In this document: positions 13,757 through 20,935 of the stretch, piece after piece
How positions within the stretch are numbered: the first letter of the stretch is position 1
Layout: every line of letters starts with the position of its first letter
Program-made: the position numbers and the translations under genes
The notes under the pieces: generated by a model
What the model saw: only the letters and a program-made list of their open reading frames with translations
Databases searched by the model: none
What the model was told of the DNA's origin: nothing
Source of the DNA: Eubacterium sp. UBA3782
Lineage (GTDB): Bacteria; Bacillota; Clostridia; Lachnospirales; Lachnospiraceae
DNA: 20,956 nt
Reading direction: 5' to 3'
Assembly: GCA_002368795.1 (NCBI GenBank)
Contig: DFFG01000068.1
Span: 1-20,956, forward strand

Positions 13757-14524
13757 ATGTATAAAGTAGATTTAAACAGCGATCTGGGTGAGAGCTTTGG
13801 CAATTACCGGATCGGCATGGATGAAGAGATCATCCCGATCATTTCTTCGGCAAATGTTGCCTGCGGCTATCATGCCTCGGACCCGGTCGTCATGGACCGG
13901 ACACTGGAACTTGCCAAAAAGGCAGGGATCCAGGTAGGCGCCCATCCGGGCTTTCCGGATCTGATGGGCTTTGGCCGGCGCAACATGGCTGTGAGCAATG
14001 CAGAGGCCAGGGCGTATGTCCTGTACCAGCTGGGCGCTCTGGACGCCTTCTGCCGGGCAAAAGGAATGAAAATGCAGCATGTCAAACCCCACGGTGCGCT
14101 TTACAACATGGCGGCTAAGGATTATGGCCTGGCAGAAGCCATCTGCAGTGCAGTGAAAGACTATGATCCTGACCTGATCGTCATGGCACTCTATGGCGGA
14201 AAACTGGTGGAGGCTGCCAGAGATATGGGACTTCGCGTCGCCTGCGAATTTTTCGCTGACCGCGCCTACGAAGAGGACGGCTCCCTGGTCAACCGCAGGA
14301 AGAGCGGAGCCATGATCGAGGATGAGGAGGAAGCCATCGCCCGCACAGTGCGCATGATCAAGGAAGGAAAGGTCCGCACGATCACCGGAAAGGATATCGA
14401 GGTCGTCGGCAATTCCATCTGTGTGCATGGAGACGGTGCCCACGCCCTGGCTTTCTCGGCCAGGATCCGGGAGACCCTCATAAAGGAAGGCATTGCCATC
14501 TGCCCGCTGAAGGATATCGTATAA
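13757..14524 (+). CDS. pxpA: 5-oxoprolinase subunit A (LamB/YcsF family)
   Basis: 255 residues, full length. PxpA is the hydrolytic or ring-opening component of the PxpABC 5-oxoprolinase and has a barrel fold related to polysaccharide deacetylases and YdjC. Signature blocks are visible in order: VDLNSDLGESFG (4-15), ANVACGYHASDPVVM (33-47), GAHPGFPD (57-64), QHVKPHGALYNMA (near 102-114) and ICVHGDGAHA (near 225-234), which supply the conserved Asp and His residues. The ATG follows AAGAGAGGA. It is separated from accC by 133 nt holding the duplicated accC tail; no promoter or T-run terminator is seen there, so co-transcription with the upstream five genes is likely. In B. subtilis the homologue ycsF is also clustered with kipI, kipA and an Nramp-like gene. 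Confidence 0.93.
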   Translation: MYKVDLNSDLGESFGNYRIGMDEEIIPIISSANVACGYHASDPVVMDRTLELAKKAGIQVGAHPGFPDLMGFGRRNMAVSNAEARAYVLYQLGALDAFCRAKGMKMQHVKPHGALYNMAAKDYGLAEAICSAVKDYDPDLIVMALYGGKLVEAARDMGLRVACEFFADRAYEEDGSLVNRRKSGAMIEDEEEAIARTVRMIKEGKVRTITGKDIEVVGNSICVHGDGAHALAFSARIRETLIKEGIAICPLKDIV

Positions 14525-14586
14525 ATCTTTGTGGAGAAAGACTTCCGAGATGTCGGCATGCGGAGCGGGCAGCCTGAAGACAGGGC

Positions 14587-14615
14587 TTGAAAATACAGGC
14601 CTGGAATGTTATCAT
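14587..14615 (+). promoter_or_regulatory. Extended -10 sigma-A promoter for the DUF1934 gene
   Basis: TTGAAA at 14587-14592 and TATCAT at 14610-14615, 17 bp apart, with TG at 14607-14608 as an extended -10. The transcript would have a leader of about 150 nt before the ATG at 14773. The leader contains the palindrome CGGCTTTAAAGCCG and a longer pairing, GGACCGC with GCGGTCC, close to the ribosome binding site. Confidence 0.7.
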
Positions 14616-14772
14616 CGTGGGCAGCGCGCCGCGAAGACGTTTGTATCCGCACGGCGCAGCGGCATACGCGAAAAAGGGCAGCGGCTTTAAAGCCGGACCG
14701 CGTAAGGCATCTGGCTTCACAGACGATGGCTTTGCGGTCCCAGACAGGGACAAAAGAAAGGAACCCCGGGCA

Positions 14773-15210
14773 ATGACAAAGGAAGTAATCATCTCCATGA
14801 CAGGCGTACACGACATCACAGGAGAGCTGGGCGATGACCTGGAGCCTGTGGAGACCACTTATTTCGGAAAATACTTCAAGAAAGACGGGGATCATTACCT
14901 CTTTTATGAGGAGGCTGCTGACGGAGAGAACCGGATCACCAACAGCCGGATCACCTTCAACGATACAGCAATGTACTTCCGCAAGAGGGGAAGTCTGAAC
15001 AGCGATTTCTATCTGGAAAAGGGCAAGAAGACCCTGGCCACCTACAGCAATGCGCTGGGAGTTCTGGACATCGATGTGATGGCAGCCGGATTTTCCCTGA
15101 CAGAAAAAGAAGATGCCATTGACTACCGCGTCAATTATGCGTTGAATGCCTTTGAAAACACCCAGATCGACTGCCAGGTCCAGATTAAGATCCGCCCGAG
15201 GCAGGCGTAA
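14773..15210 (+). CDS. DUF1934 (YwiB-like) beta-barrel protein
   Basis: 145 residues from the ATG at 14773, preceded by AAAGGA ten bases upstream. An in-frame TTG at 14587 exists, but it coincides with a -35 box and the added residues look non-coding. The protein has alternating beta strands, for example EVIISMTGVHDI (4-15), TYFGKYFKKDGDHYLFYEE (about 29-47), a middle RITNSRITF segment, and a C-terminal NYALNAFENTQIDCQVQIKI. This pattern matches the DUF1934/YwiB calycin-like family of small cytoplasmic proteins in Firmicutes. No biochemical function is established for the family. It forms its own transcription unit after the pxp operon and ends in a strong terminator. Confidence 0.78.
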   Translation: MTKEVIISMTGVHDITGELGDDLEPVETTYFGKYFKKDGDHYLFYEEAADGENRITNSRITFNDTAMYFRKRGSLNSDFYLEKGKKTLATYSNALGVLDIDVMAAGFSLTEKEDAIDYRVNYALNAFENTQIDCQVQIKIRPRQA

Positions 15211-15263
15211 AGCAGTCTCTTGAAAACATTTGGAGAATACGCATAGAAGATAGCAGATGAAAT

Positions 15264-15348
15264 ATGCCCCGGAAGGCATTACGCAAAGGCTTTAAGCCCT
15301 GTCGGGCCTGCAGAATGTTTGCCTTAATGTCTTCCGGGGCATTTTTTC
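15264..15348 (+). terminator. Large terminator hairpin after the DUF1934 gene
   Basis: The left arm starts ATGCCCCGGAAG (15264) and the right arm ends CTTCCGGGGCAT (15342). Pairing continues inward through CATTA/TAATG and GCAAA/TTTGC, giving about 20 bp with few mismatches; GCCC/GGGC pairs at the top. The run TTTTTT follows at 15342-15347. Confidence 0.88.
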
Positions 15349-15371
15349 TTGGCTGATCGGGGTTGTCTGAT

Positions 15372-15422
15372 AAGAAAAAAGAAAGCATGGCGCCGTTTGT
15401 CGGTTCCATGCTTTCTTTTTTT
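15372..15422. terminator. Bidirectional terminator between convergent genes
   Basis: GAAAGCATGG (15381-15390) / CCATGCTTTC (15406-15415), flanked by A-rich (15373-15380) and T-rich (15415-15422) runs. It can end transcripts from the + strand unit and from the minus-strand gene that starts at 15891. Confidence 0.88.
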
Positions 15423-15438
15423 ACGCTGGGTTCGGGGA

Positions 15439-15891
15439 TCAGGCCTCGCCGCGTCCTTTTTTCAGGAGCTTGTCGAGCTTGCTTTCCTTCTTTTCTGCCT
15501 TCGGAAGAGGTCCGCGCAGGCCCCGGACGGAAGTGATGTACAGGCCGCTGATGGTGGCCTTGATCTCTTTCTTCAGAGGGATCTGGTCGTAAACGTCATT
15601 TTCCGTGATAAAGGTCATGATCCTGGGTCCGACCTTGGCTTTTACGACCGGGAACTTCCGGAGACGGAGAAGGCGGGGCGTCTGCTCGTATACCTGCTCC
15701 GGGAAGCCGGCATCCTTCAGCCGGATCTTTTTCTTGTCGATGACCAGCATCGAAACGACCTGCTTGGCAGCGTCGATCTGTGCCTGCTGTTCTGCCTGCT
15801 TCTTCTCGGCGCGCTTTCCGAGAAAATATAATACGGCGATTACCGCTGCCATGATGACAAGAACGATAATCAGCACCATCCACCATTTCAT
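15439..15891 (-). CDS. Single-pass membrane protein of unknown function
   Basis: 150 residues, not matched to a named family. The N-terminus MKWWMVLIIVLVIMAAVIAVLYFL forms one membrane helix (about 3-24), followed by a Lys/Glu/Gln-rich, likely coiled segment (25-42). A compact region (about 44-128) follows with strand-like stretches such as MLVIDKKKIRL and TFITENDVYDQIPL, then a very basic tail rich in Lys and Glu. The ATG at 15891 is chosen because GGGAGG lies ten bases upstream on this strand; an earlier ATG in another frame is too close to that site and gives an Arg-rich shadow. It is the only minus-strand gene, with its own promoter and terminator. With little signal for a lipobox or cleavage site, it is likely anchored in the inner membrane with the C-terminal part either in the cytoplasm or outside. 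Confidence 0.78.
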   Translation of the reverse strand: MKWWMVLIIVLVIMAAVIAVLYFLGKRAEKKQAEQQAQIDAAKQVVSMLVIDKKKIRLKDAGFPEQVYEQTPRLLRLRKFPVVKAKVGPRIMTFITENDVYDQIPLKKEIKATISGLYITSVRGLRGPLPKAEKKESKLDKLLKKGRGEA

Positions 15892-15918
15892 GAGACATTG
15901 TCCTCCCTGCTTCTCAAA

Positions 15919-15957
15919 AGTCTACCATATTCTACCATTGTCAGGAAAAAACCGCAA
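15919..15957 (-). promoter_or_regulatory. Candidate promoter of the minus-strand membrane protein gene
   Basis: Read on the minus strand, TTGCGG (15957-15952) and TAGAAT (15934-15929) are 17 bp apart; the -35 is weak. Two direct copies of TCTACCAT (+ strand 15921-15928 and 15931-15938), one helical turn apart, overlap the -10 and could be a regulator site. The rest of the 339-bp intergenic region 15892-16230 shows no gene, only the opposite-facing promoter at 16144. Confidence 0.4.
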
Positions 15958-16143
15958 TGATTTTCCGCTGTTTGACCGGATACTGCCTGTCTTCCTGCCA
16001 GAGGCGTTCCATCCGCCCGTTGGATGAGGTCTGTCCTTTGCCGGCTGCCCCGGGCGGGGGAGAAGGGGGATATGGTGATATGGACAAAAGAAGATGAACT
16101 ACAAGTGCGATAAATGCTCTTTGGGAACAAAATGTATCTGACC

Positions 16144-16172
16144 TTGCACAAGCAGACCTTTTGCGGTATTAT
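16144..16172 (+). promoter_or_regulatory. Sigma-A promoter for the membrane-anchored NodB-fold gene
   Basis: TTGCAC at 16144-16149 and TATTAT at 16167-16172 are 17 bp apart, giving a leader of about 50 nt before the GTG at 16231. The genes at 17910 and 19145 may also be read from here, as no clear terminator follows 17760. Confidence 0.7.
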
Positions 16173-16230
16173 CATAAGAAGCGATTTTTAGCGGGCCAGC
16201 ATATTCAGACCCGCATGTGGAGGATTTTCA

Positions 16231-17760
16231 GTGGCAGACAGCACACGCAGAAGTTCAAACAGCAATACGCCGGCAAGGAGACCGGGAAACGTGAACCGCA
16301 CCACGGGAAGCACGAACCGCCAGACCACAAAGACCGGCTCCGGCACCAGGGATGCGGCTGCCCGCAGGCGGCGGTATGCCGATGAGACCCCTGAGCAGAG
16401 AAAGGCCAGGCTGGAGAGAAACAGAAAGCGAAGAGAGCAGAAGGAAAAACAGAGAAAGAAGGAGCAGAGGATTCGTTATGCAAAGATCGGCGCAGCCGTT
16501 CTGGCAGCGGTGATCCTCCTGATCGTCGGTATCAGCCTGATCCGGAAGGCACAAGGCGGCGGAACAAAGAGCATGTCCGGTGAGGAAGCCGCTGCTGTCG
16601 AGACGATGAAGGCGACGGAGGTACTGCACCTGTCCTTCCCGGTCCTGCATCTGGATCCGGATGCCAATGAGGAGGAAGCTGCTGCCGAGGAGCAGGAGAT
16701 GCTCTATGATGCCTACACGGGCACCTGGTATTATCCGGAGGAGACCGAGGAGACAGAATCCGAGTCTGCCGAGACGACATCGGAAACCACGGAAAGTCCG
16801 CTTACCGTCACCGAATTCAATGAGATCCTCGAGGAGCTTTACAACAGAGATTATGTTCTGGTGGATATCGACAGTGTAGCGGTCACGACCTCTGACGGGC
16901 AGATCCAGGCTTCATCGGTGGACGTTCCGGTGGGGAAAAAGCCGCTGATCATTTCCCAGTACAACATCAGCTACGAGCCGGGCTTCAACGGCTACGCCGA
17001 TTCGGTCATCGTGGATGCTTCGGGAAATATCATCTGCACGTATACAGATTCCATCGGCGATGTCAGGCGGGGAGCTGTGGATGTGATCCCGCTGGTCGAG
17101 AAGTTTATCGGCAGCCATCCGGACTTTTCCTATAACGGAGCCAGAGGCGTGCTGGGCGTGACCGGGTATAATGGGATCTTTGGACATGCGATGAAGACGG
17201 ACGGCAGTGTCGTAAGCTCGCTGACGCCCGAGGCAATCGCAGCGGCAAAGGAAAACATGCCGGTGGAATATACGTTTGACGCATACGGCAATTATGTTGA
17301 GGCAGAGGAAGCGGAGGAAGACGCCGAGGAGGCACCTGTCGTCAAGGAACTGACCCAGGAGGATATCGAGGCAAACATCGATATCTGCAAGGATGTGGTG
17401 AGCGTACTGAAGACAAACGGCTGGAAGATCGCCTGCGGCACCTACGGCTACCTCAGCTATGCCAGCGATCTGGAGCGGGTCAAGGCAGACCAGGAGCAGT
17501 GGGACGCCGAGCTTGCCGGCATCATCGGGGAGACAGACATCCTGATGCTTCCCCTCAAGGGCGATCTGGATGCATGGAGCGGTTACAAGGCGACCAATGC
17601 AAAATACACCTACCTTAGGGATAAGGGCTACCGGTTCTTCTGCGTCGAGGAGGACGAGGCACCTCTCTTCCTGCAGATCACACCGGAGTATGTGCGGATG
17701 GGGATCCACGAGATCACATCATGGACAAAGTACAGAGAAGTAACCGGGAAAATATTCTGA
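16231..17760 (+). CDS. Membrane-anchored NodB/polysaccharide-deacetylase-fold protein, probably catalytically inactive
   Basis: 509 residues. The GTG start follows GGAGG by seven bases. Residues 1-83 are cytoplasmic and strongly basic (Arg/Lys-rich, Ser/Thr-rich at the start). One membrane helix spans about 84-104. An acidic Glu/Thr/Ser linker (about 146-190) follows, then a domain resembling clostridial polysaccharide deacetylase-like proteins: KPLIISQYNISYEP (237-250), HPDFSYNGARGVLGVTGYNGIFG (296-318), an acidic insert (357-369), NGWKIACGTYGYLSYAS (396-412) and TDILMLPLKG (435-444). In active relatives the first block carries an Asp dyad and the fourth carries HxxxH; here these read SQYN and CGTYGY. 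Loss of all metal ligands suggests a binding or structural role at the cell wall. The fold call is by pattern recognition. Confidence 0.72.
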   Translation: MADSTRRSSNSNTPARRPGNVNRTTGSTNRQTTKTGSGTRDAAARRRRYADETPEQRKARLERNRKRREQKEKQRKKEQRIRYAKIGAAVLAAVILLIVGISLIRKAQGGGTKSMSGEEAAAVETMKATEVLHLSFPVLHLDPDANEEEAAAEEQEMLYDAYTGTWYYPEETEETESESAETTSETTESPLTVTEFNEILEELYNRDYVLVDIDSVAVTTSDGQIQASSVDVPVGKKPLIISQYNISYEPGFNGYADSVIVDASGNIICTYTDSIGDVRRGAVDVIPLVEKFIGSHPDFSYNGARGVLGVTGYNGIFGHAMKTDGSVVSSLTPEAIAAAKENMPVEYTFDAYGNYVEAEEAEEDAEEAPVVKELTQEDIEANIDICKDVVSVLKTNGWKIACGTYGYLSYASDLERVKADQEQWDAELAGIIGETDILMLPLKGDLDAWSGYKATNAKYTYLRDKGYRFFCVEEDEAPLFLQITPEYVRMGIHEITSWTKYREVTGKIF

Positions 17761-17909
17761 TCTTTCAAAAACAGGATCCCGGCGAATATCATATTCCAGA
17801 ACACAGCTTAGACACAGATCAGTGATAGGATATGGATCGAGACGTTCCGTCAGGAGGTCCCGGTCCATTTCTGTAAGGTGACACAAGAATACGCGTAAGG
17901 AGACACAGA

Positions 17910-19139
17910 ATGAAAAGAAAAATGGCAGCACTCCTGCTGTGTGCAGCATTGACCGCATCCCTTGCGGCATGCGGAGATACTACAGGCAAAGAAGCGGAGG
18001 CATCGGCATCCGCTTCCGTTTCCAGTGCGTCGGTGAGCGAAAGCAGCGAGGAAGCGGCAGATAGCTCTTCGGCAGAAGGGAGTGCGGATGAATTTTCCGC
18101 TGACCCGCTCCAGGAGGATCCCGAGAGCACCTACGCAAAGCTCCTGTCCGTTCCCGTGACGGAGGAGGAATACCATGTGGAGGACTGCATTACCCTGGGC
18201 GATTATAAGGGCATCAGGCTGACAAAGCAGATCCCGGAGGTCACAGACGAGATGGTCGAGGAGGAGCTGCGCTCCCTGGCGACCACAGAGGCGGTGGACA
18301 AGGTCGAGAAAGGTGACACGGTCAACATCGATTATGTTGGAACGATGGACGGCAAAGCCTTCGATGGAGGTACCGCCGAGGGACAAACTCTGGAGATCGG
18401 CTCCGGGCTGTTTATCGAAGGCTTTGAGGAGGGGCTGATCGGCGCAAAGACCGGGGATGTGGTCGAACTGAACCTGACATTCCCCGAGAACTATTACGAG
18501 GAGCTGGCCGGAAAGGACGTGCTGTTTACGGTCACGGTCAATTCCATCACCCGTCCGGCAAAGCAGGACGATGCCTGGGTGAAGGAATACACCAGCGGTT
18601 CGTTCGACACGGTGGAGGCTTACAAGGGGTCTCTTCGGGAAAGGCTGGAAAAGGAGCAGGAGGAGAATGCGGATTCTGTCCTGCGGCAGAATGTCTGGTC
18701 AGCTGTCCAGGATGCCTCGGAATACCATCAGCTGCCGGTTGGTTATTATAATGAAGGTGTGGAGGCTTATGAAGCAAATTATGCTGCTGCGGCTCAGCAG
18801 AACGGCTTCGAGGATGTCGACGCCTATATCGAGTCGCTGAAGGATTACGGCGTCACCAAAGAGACGTATGAGCAGCAGAAGGACCAGTATGCCAGATTCA
18901 TGGCCGGGAGCACAGTGCTTCTGGATGCGCTGGCAGAGGCCGAAGGGCTCGATGAAGAGGATGAAGGCTACCAGGAGCACCTGAAGGAACTGGAGGAGAT
19001 GTACGGGATGGATGAAGCCGGACTGGTCGAGATGTCCAGCGAACACAACGTCTACCTGTACTGCATGACACAGCTGGTTATCGACAGACTTCTGGCTGAT
19101 GCGGAAGTCACGACCGAGACGATACCGGCACAGGGATAA
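17910..19139 (+). CDS. Lipoprotein with trigger-factor-like FKBP and chaperone region (extracytoplasmic foldase)
   Basis: 409 residues. The N-terminus is a lipoprotein signal: basic MKRK, hydrophobic core, lipobox LAAC with Cys21. A Ser/Ala/Glu-rich spacer (26-65) follows. Residues about 134-214 form an FKBP-type prolyl isomerase domain: EKGDTVNIDYVGTMDGKAFDGG, LEIGSGLFIEGFEEGLIGAKTGD and LTFPENYYEELAGKDVLFTV are characteristic. Residues about 220-390 are helical, like the trigger factor chaperone arms (DDAWVKEYTSG, then long helices). The ribosome-binding N-domain with its signature loop is absent and replaced by the lipoprotein anchor, so this is an exported relative of trigger factor working on proteins that emerge from the Sec channel. 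The ATG follows AAGGAGA by seven bases. The next gene starts five nt after its stop, indicating an operon. Confidence 0.88.
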   Translation: MKRKMAALLLCAALTASLAACGDTTGKEAEASASASVSSASVSESSEEAADSSSAEGSADEFSADPLQEDPESTYAKLLSVPVTEEEYHVEDCITLGDYKGIRLTKQIPEVTDEMVEEELRSLATTEAVDKVEKGDTVNIDYVGTMDGKAFDGGTAEGQTLEIGSGLFIEGFEEGLIGAKTGDVVELNLTFPENYYEELAGKDVLFTVTVNSITRPAKQDDAWVKEYTSGSFDTVEAYKGSLRERLEKEQEENADSVLRQNVWSAVQDASEYHQLPVGYYNEGVEAYEANYAAAAQQNGFEDVDAYIESLKDYGVTKETYEQQKDQYARFMAGSTVLLDALAEAEGLDEEDEGYQEHLKELEEMYGMDEAGLVEMSSEHNVYLYCMTQLVIDRLLADAEVTTETIPAQG

Positions 19140-19144
19140 GAGAT

Positions 19145-19927
19145 ATGGCAGATACACAGATGACCCCGGAGCTTTTCCGGGAAAAGCTGCAGACGATACT
19201 GGAGCAGGCAAATGCAAAGGGCGGCAGGATCCGCCGGGATGAGGTCGGCGCCTTCTTTTCCGGGGAAGGGCTGAGCGAGGAACAGCTTGGACTGGTCTAT
19301 GATTTCCTGCTGTCAAAAAAGATCGTTGTGGAAGGCTATGAGCGGCAGGAAGAACAGATGGCAGATGCCGGGGAGGATGCGCCGCTCTGGAGCGAAGAGG
19401 AGCAGCGCTGGCTGGAGATCTATGAGGAGGATCTGGCTGCCGTCCGTCCGGAGCAGCCGGGCGAGCTGGAGCAGCTGCTTATAGCGGCCGCGGGCGGCGA
19501 TGCCGCCGCAAAGCGGAGGCTGACAGAGCTGTTTCTCCCGGAGGTCAGTGCCGCGGCAAAGCGGCTGTACCGCCCGGGCGTGCTTCTGTCGGATGTGATC
19601 CAGGAGGCAAGCCTGGAACTGGTTCTGTTTGTGGAGCAGCTGTCCGGCCGCACGCTGGCAGATGCCGCAAAGGTCAGGAAGGAGCTGCACGCCGGGATCC
19701 GCCGGTCGGTGCAGGCCCTGCTCGAGGAGCAGAAGGATGTGCATACCCGGGATCGAAAGATGGTCTCAAAGGTCCAGGATTTCAAGGATGCCGTCACCGA
19801 GCTGAAGGAGGATCTGGGCAGGAAGGTCTATCTGGACGAGATCGCGGATTACCTGCATATTTCAGAGGAGGAAGCCGCCGACATCCTGAAGCTGGCAGGC
19901 GAGGATGTTCCGGAGGAGGAAGGATAA
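19145..19927 (+). CDS. Degenerate sigma-70-like protein lacking region 4
   Basis: 260 residues. Residues about 10-65 resemble sigma region 1.1 (FREKLQTILEQANAKGGRIRRDEV ... VYDFLLSKKIVVEGYE). EQRWLEIYEEDLAAV (86-100) lies where region 1.2 would be. Residues 108-167 follow the region 2.1-2.2 pattern (LLIAAAGGDAAAKRRLTELFLPEV, then GVLLSDVIQEASLELVLFVEQL), the main RNA polymerase clamp contact. The segment KELHAGIRRSVQALLEEQ (179-196) occupies the region 2.3-2.4 place but lacks the promoter-melting aromatic residues. Residues 205-252 resemble region 3 (DLGRKVYLDEIADYLHISEEEAADILKLA). The protein then stops, with no region 4. It may bind RNA polymerase without reading a -35 box, acting as a modulator rather than a sigma factor. 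The start is five nt after the lipoprotein stop, and it ends seven nt before cysK. Confidence 0.72.
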   Translation: MADTQMTPELFREKLQTILEQANAKGGRIRRDEVGAFFSGEGLSEEQLGLVYDFLLSKKIVVEGYERQEEQMADAGEDAPLWSEEEQRWLEIYEEDLAAVRPEQPGELEQLLIAAAGGDAAAKRRLTELFLPEVSAAAKRLYRPGVLLSDVIQEASLELVLFVEQLSGRTLADAAKVRKELHAGIRRSVQALLEEQKDVHTRDRKMVSKVQDFKDAVTELKEDLGRKVYLDEIADYLHISEEEAADILKLAGEDVPEEEG

Positions 19928-19934
19928 ACATACG

Positions 19935-20867
19935 ATGGGAAAGATCTATAACAGTACAGAAGAGCTTGTCGGCGGAACGCCCCTCGTGGAGCTGAAAAAA
20001 ATAGAGGCAGCCCTCGGCCTTAAGGCCAGGCTTCTGGCAAAGCTGGAGTATTTCAATCCGGCAGGCAGCGTCAAGGACCGGGTGGCAAAGGCCATGATCG
20101 ATGATGCCGAGGCCGCCGGAAAGATCGGACCGGGTGCGGTCATCGTCGAGCCGACCTCCGGAAACACCGGGATCGGCCTGGCCTTTATTGCGGCGGCCAG
20201 AGGCTACCGCCTGATCCTCACCATGCCAGAGACCATGAGCAAGGAGCGGCGGAATATCCTGAAAGCCTACGGCGCGGAGCTGGTTCTCACCGAGGGCACC
20301 AAAGGCATGGCAGGCGCCATCGAAAAGGCACATGAAATTGTGAATCATACGCCGAATTCCATTCTGGCGGGGCAGTTTGACAATCCGGTCAATCCGAAAG
20401 CCCACTATGAGACGACGGGTCCCGAGATATGGGCAGACACCGATGGAGATGTGGATTACTTCATCGCCGGCGTAGGCACAGGCGGGACACTGACCGGTAC
20501 CGGCAGATATCTGAAGGAAAAAAATCCTGGCGTGCAGGTGATCGCCGTCGAGCCGGCCTCTTCGCCGGTCCTGTCCGGAGGAAGTGCCGGCGCCCACGCG
20601 ATCCAGGGCATCGGGGGCGGCTTCGTTCCCGCCGTACTTGACACCGGGATCTACGATGAGATCATCACGGCAGATGATGAGATTCCCTTTGACATGGCCA
20701 GATTAGTGGCAAAGAAAGAGGGCGTTCTTGTGGGCATCTCTTCGGGAGCCGCTCTTTACGCTGCCATAAAGGTGGCCAGACGGCCGGAGGCAGAGGGAAA
20801 GACGATCGTCGTCCTGCTGCCGGATGGCGGCGACCGGTATTATTCCACGCCGCTGTTTCAGGGATAA
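19935..20867 (+). CDS. cysK: Cysteine synthase A (O-acetylserine sulfhydrylase)
   Basis: 310 residues, normal for CysK. It is a cytoplasmic PLP enzyme that makes cysteine from O-acetylserine and sulfide. Motifs seen: NPAGSVKDRVA (about 41-51) with the PLP-binding Lys; PTSGNTGIGLAF (near 73-84) for the substrate carboxylate loop; VGTGGTLTGTGRYL (near 180-193) for the PLP phosphate; AIQGIGGGFVP (near 219-229); and GISSGAALYAA (near 265-275). The ATG at 19935 is preferred over an upstream in-frame codon at 19905 because AGGAAGG lies ten bases before it and CysK proteins begin with this KIYNSTEELVGGTPLVEL pattern. It starts seven nt after the sigma-like gene and is probably co-transcribed. No S-box or T-box leader is seen. 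Confidence 0.95.
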   Translation: MGKIYNSTEELVGGTPLVELKKIEAALGLKARLLAKLEYFNPAGSVKDRVAKAMIDDAEAAGKIGPGAVIVEPTSGNTGIGLAFIAAARGYRLILTMPETMSKERRNILKAYGAELVLTEGTKGMAGAIEKAHEIVNHTPNSILAGQFDNPVNPKAHYETTGPEIWADTDGDVDYFIAGVGTGGTLTGTGRYLKEKNPGVQVIAVEPASSPVLSGGSAGAHAIQGIGGGFVPAVLDTGIYDEIITADDEIPFDMARLVAKKEGVLVGISSGAALYAAIKVARRPEAEGKTIVVLLPDGGDRYYSTPLFQG

Positions 20868-20876
20868 AAAACCGGA

Positions 20877-20906
20877 TTGACATAGCCGTAAAAAATGTAG
20901 TATACT
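20877..20906 (+). promoter_or_regulatory. Promoter of the tRNA-Gly gene
   Basis: Consensus TTGACA at 20877-20882 and TATACT at 20901-20906, 18 bp apart. The -10 lies within the 12-bp palindrome GTAGTATACTAC (20898-20909). The tRNA starts 29 nt further on. Confidence 0.82.
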
Positions 20907-20935
20907 ACCTTCTGTTGACGAGCTGTGTCAATTCT

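Noticed and set aside
12295..13803. 502-codon open frame on the minus strand opposite accC
   Set aside because: It lies fully antisense to a clear AccC gene, is His/Asp/Gln-rich with no domain, and has no ribosome binding site; it is a by-product of GC-rich codon use.
14587..14772. Upstream TTG start extending the DUF1934 protein by 62 residues
   Set aside because: The TTG is the -35 box of an extended -10 promoter and the added residues are Arg/Lys/Gly-rich without similarity to the family.
15349..16027. Two + strand frames (160 and 140 codons) opposite the minus-strand membrane protein
   Set aside because: The minus-strand frame has a ribosome binding site, a clear N-terminal membrane helix and a terminator; the + frames start inside or just after a terminator and look like its complement.
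19905..19934. Upstream start for cysK
   Set aside because: It would overlap the end of the sigma-like gene and adds a basic 10-residue tail absent from CysK proteins; the ATG at 19935 has a good ribosome binding site.
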